From Comamonas sp. lk (lineage in GTDB: Bacteria > Pseudomonadota > Gammaproteobacteria > Burkholderiales > Burkholderiaceae_C), in assembly GCF_900564145.1 (NCBI RefSeq), contig NZ_UOOB01000001.1, positions 3,040,754 through 3,104,753 on the forward strand: a stretch of 64,000 nt of DNA. The letters run 5' to 3'. Of this stretch, positions 26,924 through 37,982 are shown piece after piece. The translations under genes were made by a program, and so were the position numbers. The notes under the pieces were generated by a model. That model ran no database searches. It had not been told where the DNA came from and saw nothing but the letters and a program-made list of their open reading frames with translations. The stretch's first letter is position 1. Every line of letters begins with the position of its first letter.

Positions 26924-27489
26924 AGCAATAGGAGAGAGTGGAATCTAGTTCAATCAAAGTGCAGCCCGAGAGGCCTGCATGAGCTTTCGATAACTCGATT
27001 GGCTGCTGCTCGACAGCCAACGGTGCGATCAATTTCGCGAAAAAATTCTTGCTGGAGGGCTTCTGACCTCTAACAGGCGTTGCGGTGAGACTAGTTGAAG
27101 TTATTTTGCAACGACGTTAATTATAAGCATTTTCTATAAAAAATGCAATTTTTATTATTTTTGGTGTTTAGCTATCTTTTTGTTTGATGGCCGTGTTTCG
27201 GCCGGCTACTGCTCTGACCACGATAACTCCTGCTTATCGATGGCCTGCTTTTAGGTGCTCAAACATGAATCCGCAAGCAAGCGGTGCCAAGGCCACGCTG
27301 CGACGCACATCAGCCACCCTACAAGGGCCCACCTGACTTTTGCGTGGCAGCCAGGTGCACAACCCGGGTTCCTTTGATCGATGCCCAGTTCGACATTCCT
27401 CTGAAATCTAAGCCCTCGTTCCTGAGCCGTGAGGCTCTCGCTATTTCCGAACAGCACATGAGGCGAAAGCAAGAGCCTTGTTCTGAGGT
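26924..27489. other. AT-rich intergenic region with promoter of the RRM transcript
   Basis: 566 bp without a supported gene. The stretch 27105-27185 is strikingly AT-rich and contains the minus-strand promoter described separately. A 73-codon frame at 27251-27472 has no family likeness or start signal and was not called. Confidence 0.5.
27120..27148 (-). promoter_or_regulatory. Strong sigma-70-type promoter reading toward the RRM gene
   Basis: On the minus strand a perfect -10 box TATAAT (complement of 27120-27125) lies 17 bp from a TTGCAT -35 box (27143-27148). The upstream sequence (27149-27185) is nearly all A/T, as in an UP element. The predicted start is near 27112, giving a leader of about 190 nt to the small ORF. 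Confidence 0.6.
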
Positions 27490-27981
27490 TCAGTCCTCGC
27501 GATCACGTGGGTAGCCTGCGTCTGCCCAGCGCTGTGCGGACGCACGGGTGAGACTGTGGTCCGGCCGGACTCGTACCTTGGCCAATGGACTGCCGTCCGC
27601 TGAGGTGGCAGTGAGAGTCGCAGAGGGGTTCTCATCATCAGGCTCAATATCAAGAGCCACCGTTACGCGCAATCCGCGAACTTCGATCTGTATCGCTTTA
27701 TGCAGCAGTGCTGCCTGGTGCTGCTCATGCCGACGTATGACTTCGCTGGCAGTCTTCACCAGCGTGTTGAAGGCCGAAACGTCAAGTGGCTTAGGATTCT
27801 TCTTGTCGCGCCCCATGGTCCATGGGCCGACCAGAGCTGGTTCCGCTTGGCCGTCCTGGGTCATCGACACTGCCCAGCCATCGTCGTCTTCATTCTTGAT
27901 GACGCGGGCTTCCCAGCCCTTGTGATGCCAAAGGCGGTCTTCGAAAATTGAGATGCCTTCTTGCTCGAGTTCTACTGACAT
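27490..27981 (-). CDS. Hypothetical protein
   Basis: 163 residues, acidic and soluble, with no signal peptide or membrane helix. It begins MSVELEQEGISIFEDRLWHH, has a central GKDKK-type basic patch after VGPWTMGR, a helical segment (FNTLVKTASEVIRRHEQHQA), and a C-terminal part rich in short strands. I do not recognise the family. The frame is open for 37 more codons upstream (to 28092), but MSVEL is the more natural start. It is monocistronic. Function unknown; the codon use and composition look genic. Confidence 0.6.
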   Translation of the reverse strand: MSVELEQEGISIFEDRLWHHKGWEARVIKNEDDDGWAVSMTQDGQAEPALVGPWTMGRDKKNPKPLDVSAFNTLVKTASEVIRRHEQHQAALLHKAIQIEVRGLRVTVALDIEPDDENPSATLTATSADGSPLAKVRVRPDHSLTRASAQRWADAGYPRDRED

Positions 27982-28250
27982 GTCTGGACTTTTTTGGGAA
28001 CTATCAAGTCCAAAGTTTACTGTCTCTTTATACAGTTCTGTGAGAGTAGGTCTATCCCAAGGTCGGGCGTCTTGGGCTACACATGCTCTCATTTGGTCGA
28101 CGCAGGGGGCGTTTATCTATGAGCACTGGGCATGCCTATCCTGGCCGAAAGCAGCTGCGACACTCGGCCCACTTGCAGTCGTTCGAGGTTATACGGTGAA
28201 GGTCGGCTTTTCTAAGACTAGACACCCGGGGTGAGTATCTAGTCATCATG

Positions 28251-29330
28251 TCAGGCCGGCTGCTGCTGTGTGGTGCAGTGGATACCGCCGCCACCAGCAG
28301 CGATTGCGTCAATGTTGAGTTGCACAATCTCGCGCCCGGGGAATTGCTCACGCAGGATAGCTTTAGTGTTGCGATCAGCTTGCGCATGGCCAAATTCAGG
28401 GCATAGCACCGCGCCATTGCATACGTAAAAGTTGATGTAGCCAGCAGCAAAGTCCTTGTTCTCATACTGCGGCCGAACATAGTCGGGCCCTGGCATGGTC
28501 ACCACCTTCAGCGGAAGACCACGTACGTCCGTGGCTTTGCGCAGGATTTCGAGATGGCGTTGCGTGACAGCGTGCTCGGGCGAGGATGAATCGCTTTCAA
28601 ATCCGGCAACCACCACACCAGGCGAGCAAAAGCGGGCATAAAAGTCGGTATGACCATCGGTGATGTCATGACCGGCTATGCCGGGCAACCAGATCACTTT
28701 CTCGATACCCAGCACTCGGTGCAGTTCTTTTTCACATTGCGCCTTGCTTACGCCAGGGTTGCGGTTGGCGTTCAGCACGCAGCTTTCCGTGATGATGGCC
28801 GTGCCGTGGCCATCGACTTCGATACCCCCTCCTTCCAGCACCAGAGTGCTCTCCAGAACGGCTACACCTGCGCGCCTAGCGACGAAGTCAGCCACCAGCG
28901 CATCGTCTTCGTAGTCCTGCTTTTCACCCCAACCATTGAAATTGAAGTTCACGCCGGCTAGCGCTCCGCCAGCCCTTCTTACGAAAACGGGCCCCGTGTC
29001 ACGCATCCAAAGATCGTCGATAGGTTGTACCACCAGATTGACCTTATTCCCGCACAACCGCGCCGCCAGATCGTAGTCTTCCTCGTTGACTAGCATGTGA
29101 ACGGGCTCTACGGTGGCAATCGCTTTTGCGATGCGCGCCAAATTGGCCTGAGCGCCTGATTTCAGACGCTGGCCCCATACCTCGTCATTAGCGCCGAAAG
29201 CCATCCAGGTGGCTGCGTGCCGCTCGCCTTCGTCGGGCATACGCCAGCCGCTGCCAGCCGCCAGAGCTGGCAAGACAGGCAGGCCGGCTGCCAGACCCAT
29301 GGCTGTGGTGAGGAAATGTCGTCGTTGCAT
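28251..29330 (-). CDS. Exported agmatine deiminase / peptidylarginine deiminase-like protein (Tat signal)
   Basis: 359 residues. A Tat-type leader, MQRRHFLTTAMGLAAG, ends near ALAA, so the enzyme is periplasmic. The PAD_porph/agmatine deiminase fold is complete: WMRDTGPVFVRR, LEGGGIEVDGHGTAIITESC, the catalytic His/Asp pair in DGHTDFYARF, and the nucleophilic Cys in GGGGIHCTTQQ (about residue 352). Such enzymes hydrolyse the guanidinium group of agmatine or arginine-like substrates to release ammonia. The ATG at 29330 has AGGTGAG upstream; the GTG at 29339 overlaps that site. It lies 15 bp after its paralogue in one operon. Confidence 0.88.
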   Translation of the reverse strand: MQRRHFLTTAMGLAAGLPVLPALAAGSGWRMPDEGERHAATWMAFGANDEVWGQRLKSGAQANLARIAKAIATVEPVHMLVNEEDYDLAARLCGNKVNLVVQPIDDLWMRDTGPVFVRRAGGALAGVNFNFNGWGEKQDYEDDALVADFVARRAGVAVLESTLVLEGGGIEVDGHGTAIITESCVLNANRNPGVSKAQCEKELHRVLGIEKVIWLPGIAGHDITDGHTDFYARFCSPGVVVAGFESDSSSPEHAVTQRHLEILRKATDVRGLPLKVVTMPGPDYVRPQYENKDFAAGYINFYVCNGAVLCPEFGHAQADRNTKAILREQFPGREIVQLNIDAIAAGGGGIHCTTQQQPA

Positions 29331-29345
29331 ATGGCTCACCTGGTC

Positions 29346-30506
29346 CTAGATGATTTCCTGTTGCGTGGTGCAATGGATGCCGCCGCCACCGGCCGCAATA
29401 GGGTCGATATTGATTTGAATCACTGCGCGTCCTGGGTACAGCTGCGCATATAGCGCCTTGGCACTCGAATCAGCTTTCGCATCACCGAATTCGGGCAAAA
29501 AAATGGCGCGGCTGGTGGCATAGTAGTTGATGTAACCGGCAGCGAAAGTGTCCGGATTATTCCCAGGGCGGATCTGGCTGGGCCCATCAACAACGACGAT
29601 TTGTAGCGGCTGATTGTCTGCATCGGTGGCGTTTCGCAAAATATCCAGATGCTGCCTAGTCAACGCATAGTCGTAGGAGTCCGGGTTCGTCTCAAGGTGT
29701 GCCACCACCATGCCGGGACGTACAAAACGAGCGTAGAAGTCCGTGTGAGCATCAGTGATGTCCTTGTTCTTGATGCCGGGCAACCAGATGACCTTGCGAA
29801 CACCCAGCAAACGGCGCAGCTCTGCTTCGCAATCGGCTTTGCTCCAGCCCGGGTTGCGGTTGCTGTTCAGCACGCAGCTTTCCGTGATGATGGCCGTTCC
29901 TTTGCCGTCAACCTCCAGCGCTCCGCCTTCAAGCACGAGACGTGTGGCAAGCAACGGCAATTTCACATAGGTACTGACCACATCGGCGACCTGGCCGTCA
30001 TGGTCAAACTGCTGCTTTTTGCCCCAGCCATTGAAATTGAACTTCACACAGGCCCGCTCGCCATTGGGTTTGCGTACAAAGACGGGGCCCGTGTCGCGCA
30101 TCCACAGATCGTCAAGATTGGCGGGAATGAGCGTCACGCGTGGATCAAGCAACTGCCGCGCAGTTTCCAGCTCAGCCTGACGAACCAGCATGTTGACGGG
30201 TTCGTAGGCGGCAATGGCGTTGGCGATGCGTACCAGTGCCAATTGCACCTGCGGCACTTGCGCACGCGTCCAGATCGCGCTCGAGGCTCCATATGCCATC
30301 CAAGTTGCCTTGTGAGCTTCGGCCTCATCGGGCATATGCCACCCCTCGCCTTGATTGCTGGATCCGCCATTGTTCGAGGGCGGTGTAACGGTGTTCGCGT
30401 CCGGTCCGCTATCGCCACCACCGCCACAGGCGGCCAGCAAGCTCAGCATCGCCATTGAGCTGCCACCGGCCGCGCATTGACGCATGAAATATCGACGTGT
30501 ACTCAT
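29346..30506 (-). CDS. Agmatine deiminase-like lipoprotein (paralogue)
   Basis: 386 residues. An RR-containing leader, STRRYFMRQCAAGGSSMAML, runs into a lipobox, LLAAC (Cys at about residue 27), followed by a Gly/Asp/Ser/Asn linker. This suggests a Tat-exported lipoprotein. The catalytic segments are all present: WMRDTGPVFVRKPNGE, LEGGALEVDGKGTAIITESC, DAHTDFYARF and GGGGIHCTTQQE. It is clearly a duplication of the downstream gene, with a different anchoring mode. It is first in the operon and divergent from a LysR regulator. One or both may feed extracellular guanidino compounds into nitrogen supply; the substrate is unproved. Confidence 0.87.
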   Translation of the reverse strand: MSTRRYFMRQCAAGGSSMAMLSLLAACGGGGDSGPDANTVTPPSNNGGSSNQGEGWHMPDEAEAHKATWMAYGASSAIWTRAQVPQVQLALVRIANAIAAYEPVNMLVRQAELETARQLLDPRVTLIPANLDDLWMRDTGPVFVRKPNGERACVKFNFNGWGKKQQFDHDGQVADVVSTYVKLPLLATRLVLEGGALEVDGKGTAIITESCVLNSNRNPGWSKADCEAELRRLLGVRKVIWLPGIKNKDITDAHTDFYARFVRPGMVVAHLETNPDSYDYALTRQHLDILRNATDADNQPLQIVVVDGPSQIRPGNNPDTFAAGYINYYATSRAIFLPEFGDAKADSSAKALYAQLYPGRAVIQINIDPIAAGGGGIHCTTQQEII

Positions 30507-30636
30507 CACCCATCCTTGTTAATCAACCGTAGTGATGCGGGGAAATTGCCGCCGCATTGGAATGAACGGCATTGTGGATGGATGGATTCATGAGGACAAA
30601 TGATAAGATTTAGCTATAAACATTAGGTTTTCTCAT

Positions 30637-31536
30637 ATGTCAGAGCATCGCATTCCTTCTCTGAAGTTGTTAATGGGATTTGAGGCTGCTGCCCGACATG
30701 GCAGCTTCTCGCGTGCGGCTGACGAACTGCACGTGACACAGTCAGCAATCAGCCATCAAGTGCAGCAGTTAGAAGAGCAGGTCATGCAACCGTTGTTTCG
30801 TCGAGCGGGGCGCGGAGTGGAGCTGACCGTCGCTGGCGAAGTGCTTCTGCGCAGCGTCCAACGCACACTGACTGTGTTGCGCAGTGGGCTGGGAAGAATA
30901 GCCACTTACCTCGATCCAGGATTGGTCGTGGTTGTGTGCCCTGCGCCCTTGCTACATGGCTGGTTGCAGCCAAGATTGCGGGCACTGCAAGCTCAAATCC
31001 CCGAGCTATGTCTGCTGCTGTCGGTGGATGAAAGCGCCCGTTTCGTCGACGAAATTGATGTCGATATCGCCATCAGCAACAGACCTCTCCTGCAGCCTGG
31101 TTTGCATGAATTGCCACTACTCCAAGATGAATGGTTACTGGTCGCAAATACCGAATTGGCAAAGAGGTTAGCCAGCATTCCACAGGCACAGCACCATTTG
31201 CATGCAGATCTGATTTGCCTGGAAGAGAGTCTGACGAGTGATGTAACGGCCCCACTGTTCCTGGGCCCGCTTGCACGCTTTAGGAAGCGCTCCATTTATG
31301 ACGACGCACGCCTCATGATCGATGCCGTACTGGAAGGAGGCAGTATTGCTTGTCTGCCGCGTCTATTGGTAGATGCCAACCTCGCACGTGGTCAATTGCA
31401 AATCCTGTCGGAATATCCACGCTTGCCTGGCAATACCTGGTGGCTGTCGGGGATGGAGAAACAGGCGCGTTCGGAAATTGTCCTACAGGTATTTAATTGG
31501 CTACGTGCTCAGGGTGCGGAGCTTAAAGATTCATAA
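30637..31536 (+). CDS. LysR-family regulator (GcvA-like)
   Basis: 299 residues. The N-terminal HTH_1 domain (about 8-66, with FSRAADELHVTQSAISHQVQ) is of the GcvA/AmpR type, marked by the RIPSLKLLMGFEAAARHGSF start. The C-terminal half is a periplasmic-binding-protein-like effector domain. It is divergent from the two deiminase genes with 130 bp between, where AT-rich sequence (about 30600-30636) probably holds the promoters. It is the likely regulator of those genes. Confidence 0.9.
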   Translation: MSEHRIPSLKLLMGFEAAARHGSFSRAADELHVTQSAISHQVQQLEEQVMQPLFRRAGRGVELTVAGEVLLRSVQRTLTVLRSGLGRIATYLDPGLVVVVCPAPLLHGWLQPRLRALQAQIPELCLLLSVDESARFVDEIDVDIAISNRPLLQPGLHELPLLQDEWLLVANTELAKRLASIPQAQHHLHADLICLEESLTSDVTAPLFLGPLARFRKRSIYDDARLMIDAVLEGGSIACLPRLLVDANLARGQLQILSEYPRLPGNTWWLSGMEKQARSEIVLQVFNWLRAQGAELKDS

Positions 31537-31665
31537 CTACAGAGCTATCTGGATCAAACACATCCACGCACCTCTTGACGACATTCCACAAGCGAAAGCA
31601 GTCACTGAGTCCATGCACCCCGATGACCGCTTCTGGCTGTGGACGCACCCAACCCAAGGCAAACC

Positions 31666-32034
31666 TTAAGCCTTCACTTCGACGACCTGTTCGAAGCCTC
31701 CAAAAATCATACGTTTTCCGTCGAAGGGCATGGGCGGGTTGCCGGGGGCGGACGGATCCATGCGCGGGTCTTCCATCATCTTCTTCATGGCTGCGTCGCG
31801 CGTAGCCTTGTCCGGCCATTCGACCCACGAAAAGGCCACCGTCTCCTCGGCCGTGGCCTGCACTGAGCGTCGGAAGTCGGTGACTTTCCCATCGGGGACA
31901 TCATCACCCCAACCCTCGATCACACGGATTGCGCCCAGCTCGATGAAGATCGGGTCGAGCTTGCGCGCGTGCTCAATGAATTTTTCCTTGTTAACGGTGG
32001 GAACAGCGATCACGAAACCATCGATATATGACAT
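31666..32034 (-). CDS. DUF1428 family protein
   Basis: 122 residues matching DUF1428: MSYIDGFVIAVPTVNKEKFI at the start, then IEGWGDDVPDGKVTDFRRSV, FSWVEWPDKATRDAAMKK, and a C-terminal FDGKRMIFGGFE. The family has a ferredoxin-like/ABM-type alpha-beta fold and no assigned function. AGGAG at about 32042-32046 precedes the ATG at 32034. The frame runs open to 32325, but the upstream part is unlike the family. It is convergent with the LysR gene. Confidence 0.9.
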   Translation of the reverse strand: MSYIDGFVIAVPTVNKEKFIEHARKLDPIFIELGAIRVIEGWGDDVPDGKVTDFRRSVQATAEETVAFSWVEWPDKATRDAAMKKMMEDPRMDPSAPGNPPMPFDGKRMIFGGFEQVVEVKA

Positions 32035-32448
32035 GTTTTCACTCCTGCTAAGTTTGAACTGCCGGTGCTTAGGTAGCACCGCGACAGAATAACTGCCGGG
32101 CCCTCCGCTGTAGTGCTCGACCCTTTGAGCTCGCAGGTCACGCTCAAGCCATCCGAGGCGGGCATGGCCTTTCAACATGGTTATAGCGCGACGTCGAGCG
32201 AACGGCAGTTTGAAGGACAGTGCGATCAATGCGCATGCTTCTTGGCCCTCAACCTCTGCATTGGAAACCGTGTCTGCGGTGTCGCATGGTTCGCATGAGC
32301 TCTGATCAGGGTCGGTGCAAAGCACAACTTACAGCCACGTGAGTCACGTCTGACAAATAACTACTCCTCGCTGACTTGATATGTCACAGAGGATTCATTA
32401 TTTTCCATAAACATTACGCGCTTATTTGCCTTTGAAATCAGCTCGCGT
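32035..32448. other. Intergenic region upstream of the PAP2 gene
   Basis: 414 bp. The half next to DUF1428 is ordinary GC-rich sequence with short meaningless frames. The last 100 bp turn AT-rich (TTGATATG, then TTCATTATTTTCCATAAACATT at 32393-32414), which is the likely promoter and leader of the PAP2 gene. No RNA gene was recognised. Confidence 0.45.
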
Positions 32449-34620
32449 ATGCAAACTTTCGTTCGTTTTCCATCACACAAGAAAAAATTCGTTCTTCGCG
32501 CCGTCGCCTTGGCAACGCTATTGACCCTGGCCGCATGCAGCGGCGGTGGCGATGAAGAAACAGTTGCAGGCTATGTCATTCCCGGACCTCCCACGGGGCT
32601 GGGCACGGAAACGATCAATGTCACTCCGCAAGCTGCGGCCAGCATGCCTGCATCGCGCACGGATGTGCCCAAGTATCGCGAAGACGCCACCGTCTTCAAC
32701 TCCGGCAGACATGATGCAACGGCCAGTGGCAACAACTCCTGCTACGCTGATCACACCACCAATAGCACGCTGCGCATTCTGTCGGGCTTCCTCGATATCT
32801 GGGAGCCTTCCGAGCGCAAGATGAACGGCTTCAAGAAGTCCGATTACGCGGGAATCTTTGCAGCTGGCGCGACCACACCGGATACCAACGTGGCCGGAAA
32901 AGAAGCCTGCGACGCTTTCGGTCTCACCACCTGGAACGGTGTCTGGCATGTGCTTGCGTCAGACAACACCAATAGCACGCCCGGCCAAGCGCCAACGGCG
33001 GGGACCACCGGAACGGTCAAGAAGAACGATCTGTTCCTGCAGAACATGGCGTACTCCTCCAAGCTGACTACGCAAACCACTTACACCGACGCGCAGAAAG
33101 AAGACATCAAGCTGGACGACACCGGCAACAAGGTCACGCGCACGGTCATGGGCGGCTCACTGGGCCCGCTGGGCAAGGCCTGGGATGATCTGGCAAAAAA
33201 TCCCAGCTCCGGCTGGGGCGACACCAACACCCAAACCAACCCCGAGTTCGGGACAGTGCTTCAGTTCGTCGACAACGCCACGGTCGGCAATATCGCTTCG
33301 GACAATGGACCCAAAGGCTTCTACAAATTTGCCCGTCCTTATCGCTGGTCGGCAGCAGACAGCAGCCTTCCCGTAGTCAAGGTCCTGCCCGAGCTGCTAT
33401 CGCGCCGCGCTGCAGGCGACGATGCGGCCGCAGCACAGACCAAGGCTCAGCAGGACTCCGACTTCCCCAGCGGCCATACCGCTGAATTCGTGCGCTACTC
33501 GATGGCCATCGCCTACGTGGCACCACAGCGCTTCCATGAAGCGGTGGCGCGTGGGCTGGAGGCAGGCGAAAACCGCATCCGCGCCGGCATGCACTCGGCA
33601 CTAGGCGTCATGGGCGGACGCATGCTCGGCTCGTCGGTATGGATGCCTTTTCTGAAGGGCGCCGGTGATCGCGGTCTGGCCTATACCGAAGCGCAGCGTC
33701 AGGTCGTGTTTCAGCAAGCGCAAGCACAGCTGCGCACCAAGCTGGGCGTGAATAGCGGCGTGGAGCTTTGGAATGTTGCGCACTCGGCCAAGGTCAGTGA
33801 TGACCGCTTTGCGGATTTCGCGATCGCCAAGGCTGACTACCTCAGACGCCTGACATTCGGTTTTGCGCAAGACAAGACCAAGGCTGGCAAGCCTGCCGTC
33901 GTACCCAAGGGAATGGAAACCCTGCTGGAAACCCGCTTCCCCTATCTGACCGCAGATCAACGCCGCGCAGTGCTAAAGACCACCGCCATTGATTCTGGCT
34001 ACCCGGTGCTTGACGATGAAGAAGGCTTTGGGCGCCTGAACCTGTTCGATGCAGCCAGCGGCTACGGCAAGCTGGAGGCCGATGTAACCGTCACCATGAA
34101 CAACAGCACCGAAGGCTTTTGTGTTTCGGGTTTCTGTACTTTTGACCAATGGCGCAACGATATCAGCGGTGCAGGCAAGCTGACCAAGCGAGGAACCGGC
34201 ACCCTGGCATTGACAGGCGCCAACACCTATAGCGGCGGCACCGTGGTTTCAGCAGGCACCTTGCGTGCGGATTCTGCTACGGCGATAGGCACCGGTGCGG
34301 TGTACATCGATGGCGGTACGTTCGCAACCAACGGCATCCAGATCAAGGTGGCCGGCCCCTACACACAGAAGTCGGGAACGTTGAACTTGGCGCTATCCAG
34401 CAACACTGCCGGTACGCTGGCTGTGGCTGACCATGCGGCACTGGCCGGCTCTTTGAATCTGAACTTCATCAGCGGCTACACACCCAAGGCGGGTGAAAAA
34501 ATTGTGGTGCTGACCGCCAAAGGCGTGCACAACAAGTTCGCCAATGTGGTGGTGGATGGCTTTGCCAAGTCCACTGTGAGCTATGCCGATACCAGCGTGA
34601 CCATCACCTTGGCCAACTGA
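32449..34620 (+). CDS. Exported PAP2-type acid phosphatase fused to autotransporter-associated beta-strand repeats
   Basis: 723 residues. A signal with lipobox (TLLTLAACSGGG, Cys near residue 27) precedes a PAP2/vanadium-haloperoxidase-like domain (about 150-400). The motifs are KFARPYRW, DFPSGHTAEFVR with the PSGH of PAP2 motif 2, and GENRIRAGMHSALGVMGGR with the Arg and His of motif 3. After a linker the C-terminal 150 residues carry an autotransporter-associated beta-strand repeat (LTKRGTGTLALTGANTYSGG, TVVSAGTLRADSAT). There is no C-terminal beta-barrel translocator: the protein simply ends SYADTSVTITLAN. It is probably a surface or periplasmic phosphatase with a beta-helical stalk. It is a single gene with its own terminator. 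Confidence 0.85.
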   Translation: MQTFVRFPSHKKKFVLRAVALATLLTLAACSGGGDEETVAGYVIPGPPTGLGTETINVTPQAAASMPASRTDVPKYREDATVFNSGRHDATASGNNSCYADHTTNSTLRILSGFLDIWEPSERKMNGFKKSDYAGIFAAGATTPDTNVAGKEACDAFGLTTWNGVWHVLASDNTNSTPGQAPTAGTTGTVKKNDLFLQNMAYSSKLTTQTTYTDAQKEDIKLDDTGNKVTRTVMGGSLGPLGKAWDDLAKNPSSGWGDTNTQTNPEFGTVLQFVDNATVGNIASDNGPKGFYKFARPYRWSAADSSLPVVKVLPELLSRRAAGDDAAAAQTKAQQDSDFPSGHTAEFVRYSMAIAYVAPQRFHEAVARGLEAGENRIRAGMHSALGVMGGRMLGSSVWMPFLKGAGDRGLAYTEAQRQVVFQQAQAQLRTKLGVNSGVELWNVAHSAKVSDDRFADFAIAKADYLRRLTFGFAQDKTKAGKPAVVPKGMETLLETRFPYLTADQRRAVLKTTAIDSGYPVLDDEEGFGRLNLFDAASGYGKLEADVTVTMNNSTEGFCVSGFCTFDQWRNDISGAGKLTKRGTGTLALTGANTYSGGTVVSAGTLRADSATAIGTGAVYIDGGTFATNGIQIKVAGPYTQKSGTLNLALSSNTAGTLAVADHAALAGSLNLNFISGYTPKAGEKIVVLTAKGVHNKFANVVVDGFAKSTVSYADTSVTITLAN

Positions 34621-34636
34621 TCGGACCAAGTGAAAC

Positions 34637-34667
34637 GGCCTGTGCGACTTTGTGGCGCAGGCCTTTT
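34637..34667 (+). terminator. Terminator after the PAP2 gene
   Basis: GGCCTGTGC at 34637-34645 pairs with GCGCAGGCC at 34655-34663 (one G-U pair) around a 9-base loop and is followed by TTTT. It begins 16 bp past the stop codon. Confidence 0.85.
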
Positions 34668-34746
34668 CATATTTCAGCTTGGAATTTTTCAGTCACTACG
34701 GAAATTGCGACGCCGCCCCAACGCTGAGTAGCGCGTGAGCTTGGAT

Positions 34747-34890
34747 ATGAAGAAGCGATTCTCCGAAGAGCAGAGCGTTGAGTTCCTGAAAGAGACAGAA
34801 GCCGGTTTGACCTCGCCAAGCACCTCAAAGAGCTGAAAATGGAGAGCACCCGGCTCATGCGGAGTGATACTGCCGGCGGTTTCCATTGAC
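34747..34890 (+). pseudogene. Remnant of an IS3-family transposase orfA
   Basis: An ATG at 34747 opens MKKRFSEEQSVEFLKETEAG, which matches the conserved start of IS3-family OrfA proteins of the MKKRFTEEQ type. The frame then ends within about 10 codons. In the next frame, from about 34805, the sequence reads FDLAKHLKELKMESTRLMR, resembling the coiled C-terminal part of the same protein. The helix-turn-helix middle is missing, so this is a deleted, frameshifted relic. It is unrelated to the intact element at 2129-3360. Confidence 0.65.
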
Positions 34891-34914
34891 GATGTCACCC
34901 GGCTGCGACAGAAG

Positions 34915-35400
34915 CTAGCCTGCGTTCTTGACTGCCGCCTCGATCGCCGCCACATCAATCTTGACCATCTGCATCATGGCTTCAAAGGCACGCTGAGCAG
35001 CGCTGCGGTCGGGATTGGCGATGGCCTGCAACAAAATGCGCGGCGTGATCTGCCAGGAGATGCCCCAGCGGTCCTTGCACCAGCCACAGGCGCTTTCCTG
35101 GCCACCATTGCTGACGATGGCATTCCAGAGCCTATCGGTCTCGGCCTGGTCGTCGGTTGCAATCTGGAAGGAGAAGGCTTCGCTGTGCTGAAAATGCGGG
35201 CCACCGTTCAGGCCCACGCAGGCCACGCCGGCGACCGTGAACTCCACCAGCAGCACATCGCCCTCTTTGCCATCGGGATAGTCGCCAGGCGCGCGGTGAA
35301 CCGCTCCCACGGAGCTGTCCGGAAAAGTCTGGGCATAGAAGTTTGCCGCCTCCAGCGCATCACCCACATACCAAAGGCATACCGTGTTCTTGGGGCTCAT
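34915..35400 (-). CDS. VOC-superfamily (PhnB-like) protein
   Basis: 161 residues, made of two beta-alpha-beta-beta-beta halves of the vicinal-oxygen-chelate fold: VCLWYVGDALEAANFYAQTF at the start and GWCKDRWGISWQITPRILLQ in the middle. This is the PhnB / 3-demethylubiquinone methyltransferase-like set of unassigned VOC proteins. The ATG at 35400 starts the conserved domain; the longer frame to 35583 is unlike the family. It is 139 bp downstream of fusA and convergent with the PAP2 gene. Catalytic function unknown. Confidence 0.88.
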   Translation of the reverse strand: MSPKNTVCLWYVGDALEAANFYAQTFPDSSVGAVHRAPGDYPDGKEGDVLLVEFTVAGVACVGLNGGPHFQHSEAFSFQIATDDQAETDRLWNAIVSNGGQESACGWCKDRWGISWQITPRILLQAIANPDRSAAQRAFEAMMQMVKIDVAAIEAAVKNAG

Positions 35401-35539
35401 GGTGCAAGATTCCTTGTCAACTGACGTGAGGTCTAAATGACTGAATACAAAGCATTTTTTCGACGATGAGTTCTCGAGCATTCGAACATCCAGACAGGGC
35501 TTCCGGTGCTGTCCACTGAACCCGACCAGTCCTGCAGGT

Positions 35540-37663
<2,124 letters not shown>

Positions 37664-37982
37664 GACAACCTCCCTTGACGGTGAGAAAAAAGGCGCCACA
37701 TCCGCAGCGCCGACAGCATGACGAAAGCGGGTCACGCTGGGTGTGCGAACACGGTCGCACTGTCAATATGGCAAACCAGCGACGCGGAAAAATCCACGCA
37801 ACAGCGATGAGCCATGGCTCTTAATGTGGCGTATCGCACAGCTTTGCACAAGCGGAAGAAAGCGTCAGTTCGCTGCTGCAAGAGCGGCCACGGCGAGTCG
37901 CTGACGTGCACCAAGCCTGGCGGTGAAGTCTCCACCGCCAGGCGGGATCGCCGCTCAGCAACTCACGCCTATGCGGCCCCGT
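37664..37982. other. Intergenic region between fusA and the molybdopterin subunit gene
   Basis: 319 bp with no supported gene. It holds the upstream region of fusA, which is transcribed away from it, and the hairpin after the molybdopterin subunit gene at 37916-37942. Nothing else was recognised. Confidence 0.4.
37916..37942 (-). terminator. Hairpin after the iorB-like gene
   Basis: A perfect 10-bp stem, CCTGGCGGTG at 37916-37925 with CACCGCCAGG at 37933-37942, lies about 40 bp past the stop of the minus-strand gene. There is no U-tract, so it may be a 3'-end stabiliser or Rho-assisted site rather than an intrinsic terminator. Confidence 0.45.

Noticed and set aside
27251..27472. 73-codon minus-strand frame
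   Set aside because: No ribosome-binding site, no recognisable domain, and the region appears to be plain intergenic DNA upstream of a strong promoter.
28216..28241. Interrupted palindrome CTAGACACCC...TCTAG after the deiminase gene
   Set aside because: The arms are short and uneven and there is no T tract, so neither a terminator nor an operator can be supported.
32113..32298. 61-codon frame in the region before the PAP2 gene
   Set aside because: It starts inside sequence without signals, has no similarity I can recognise, and lies in a gap that ends in a promoter-like stretch.
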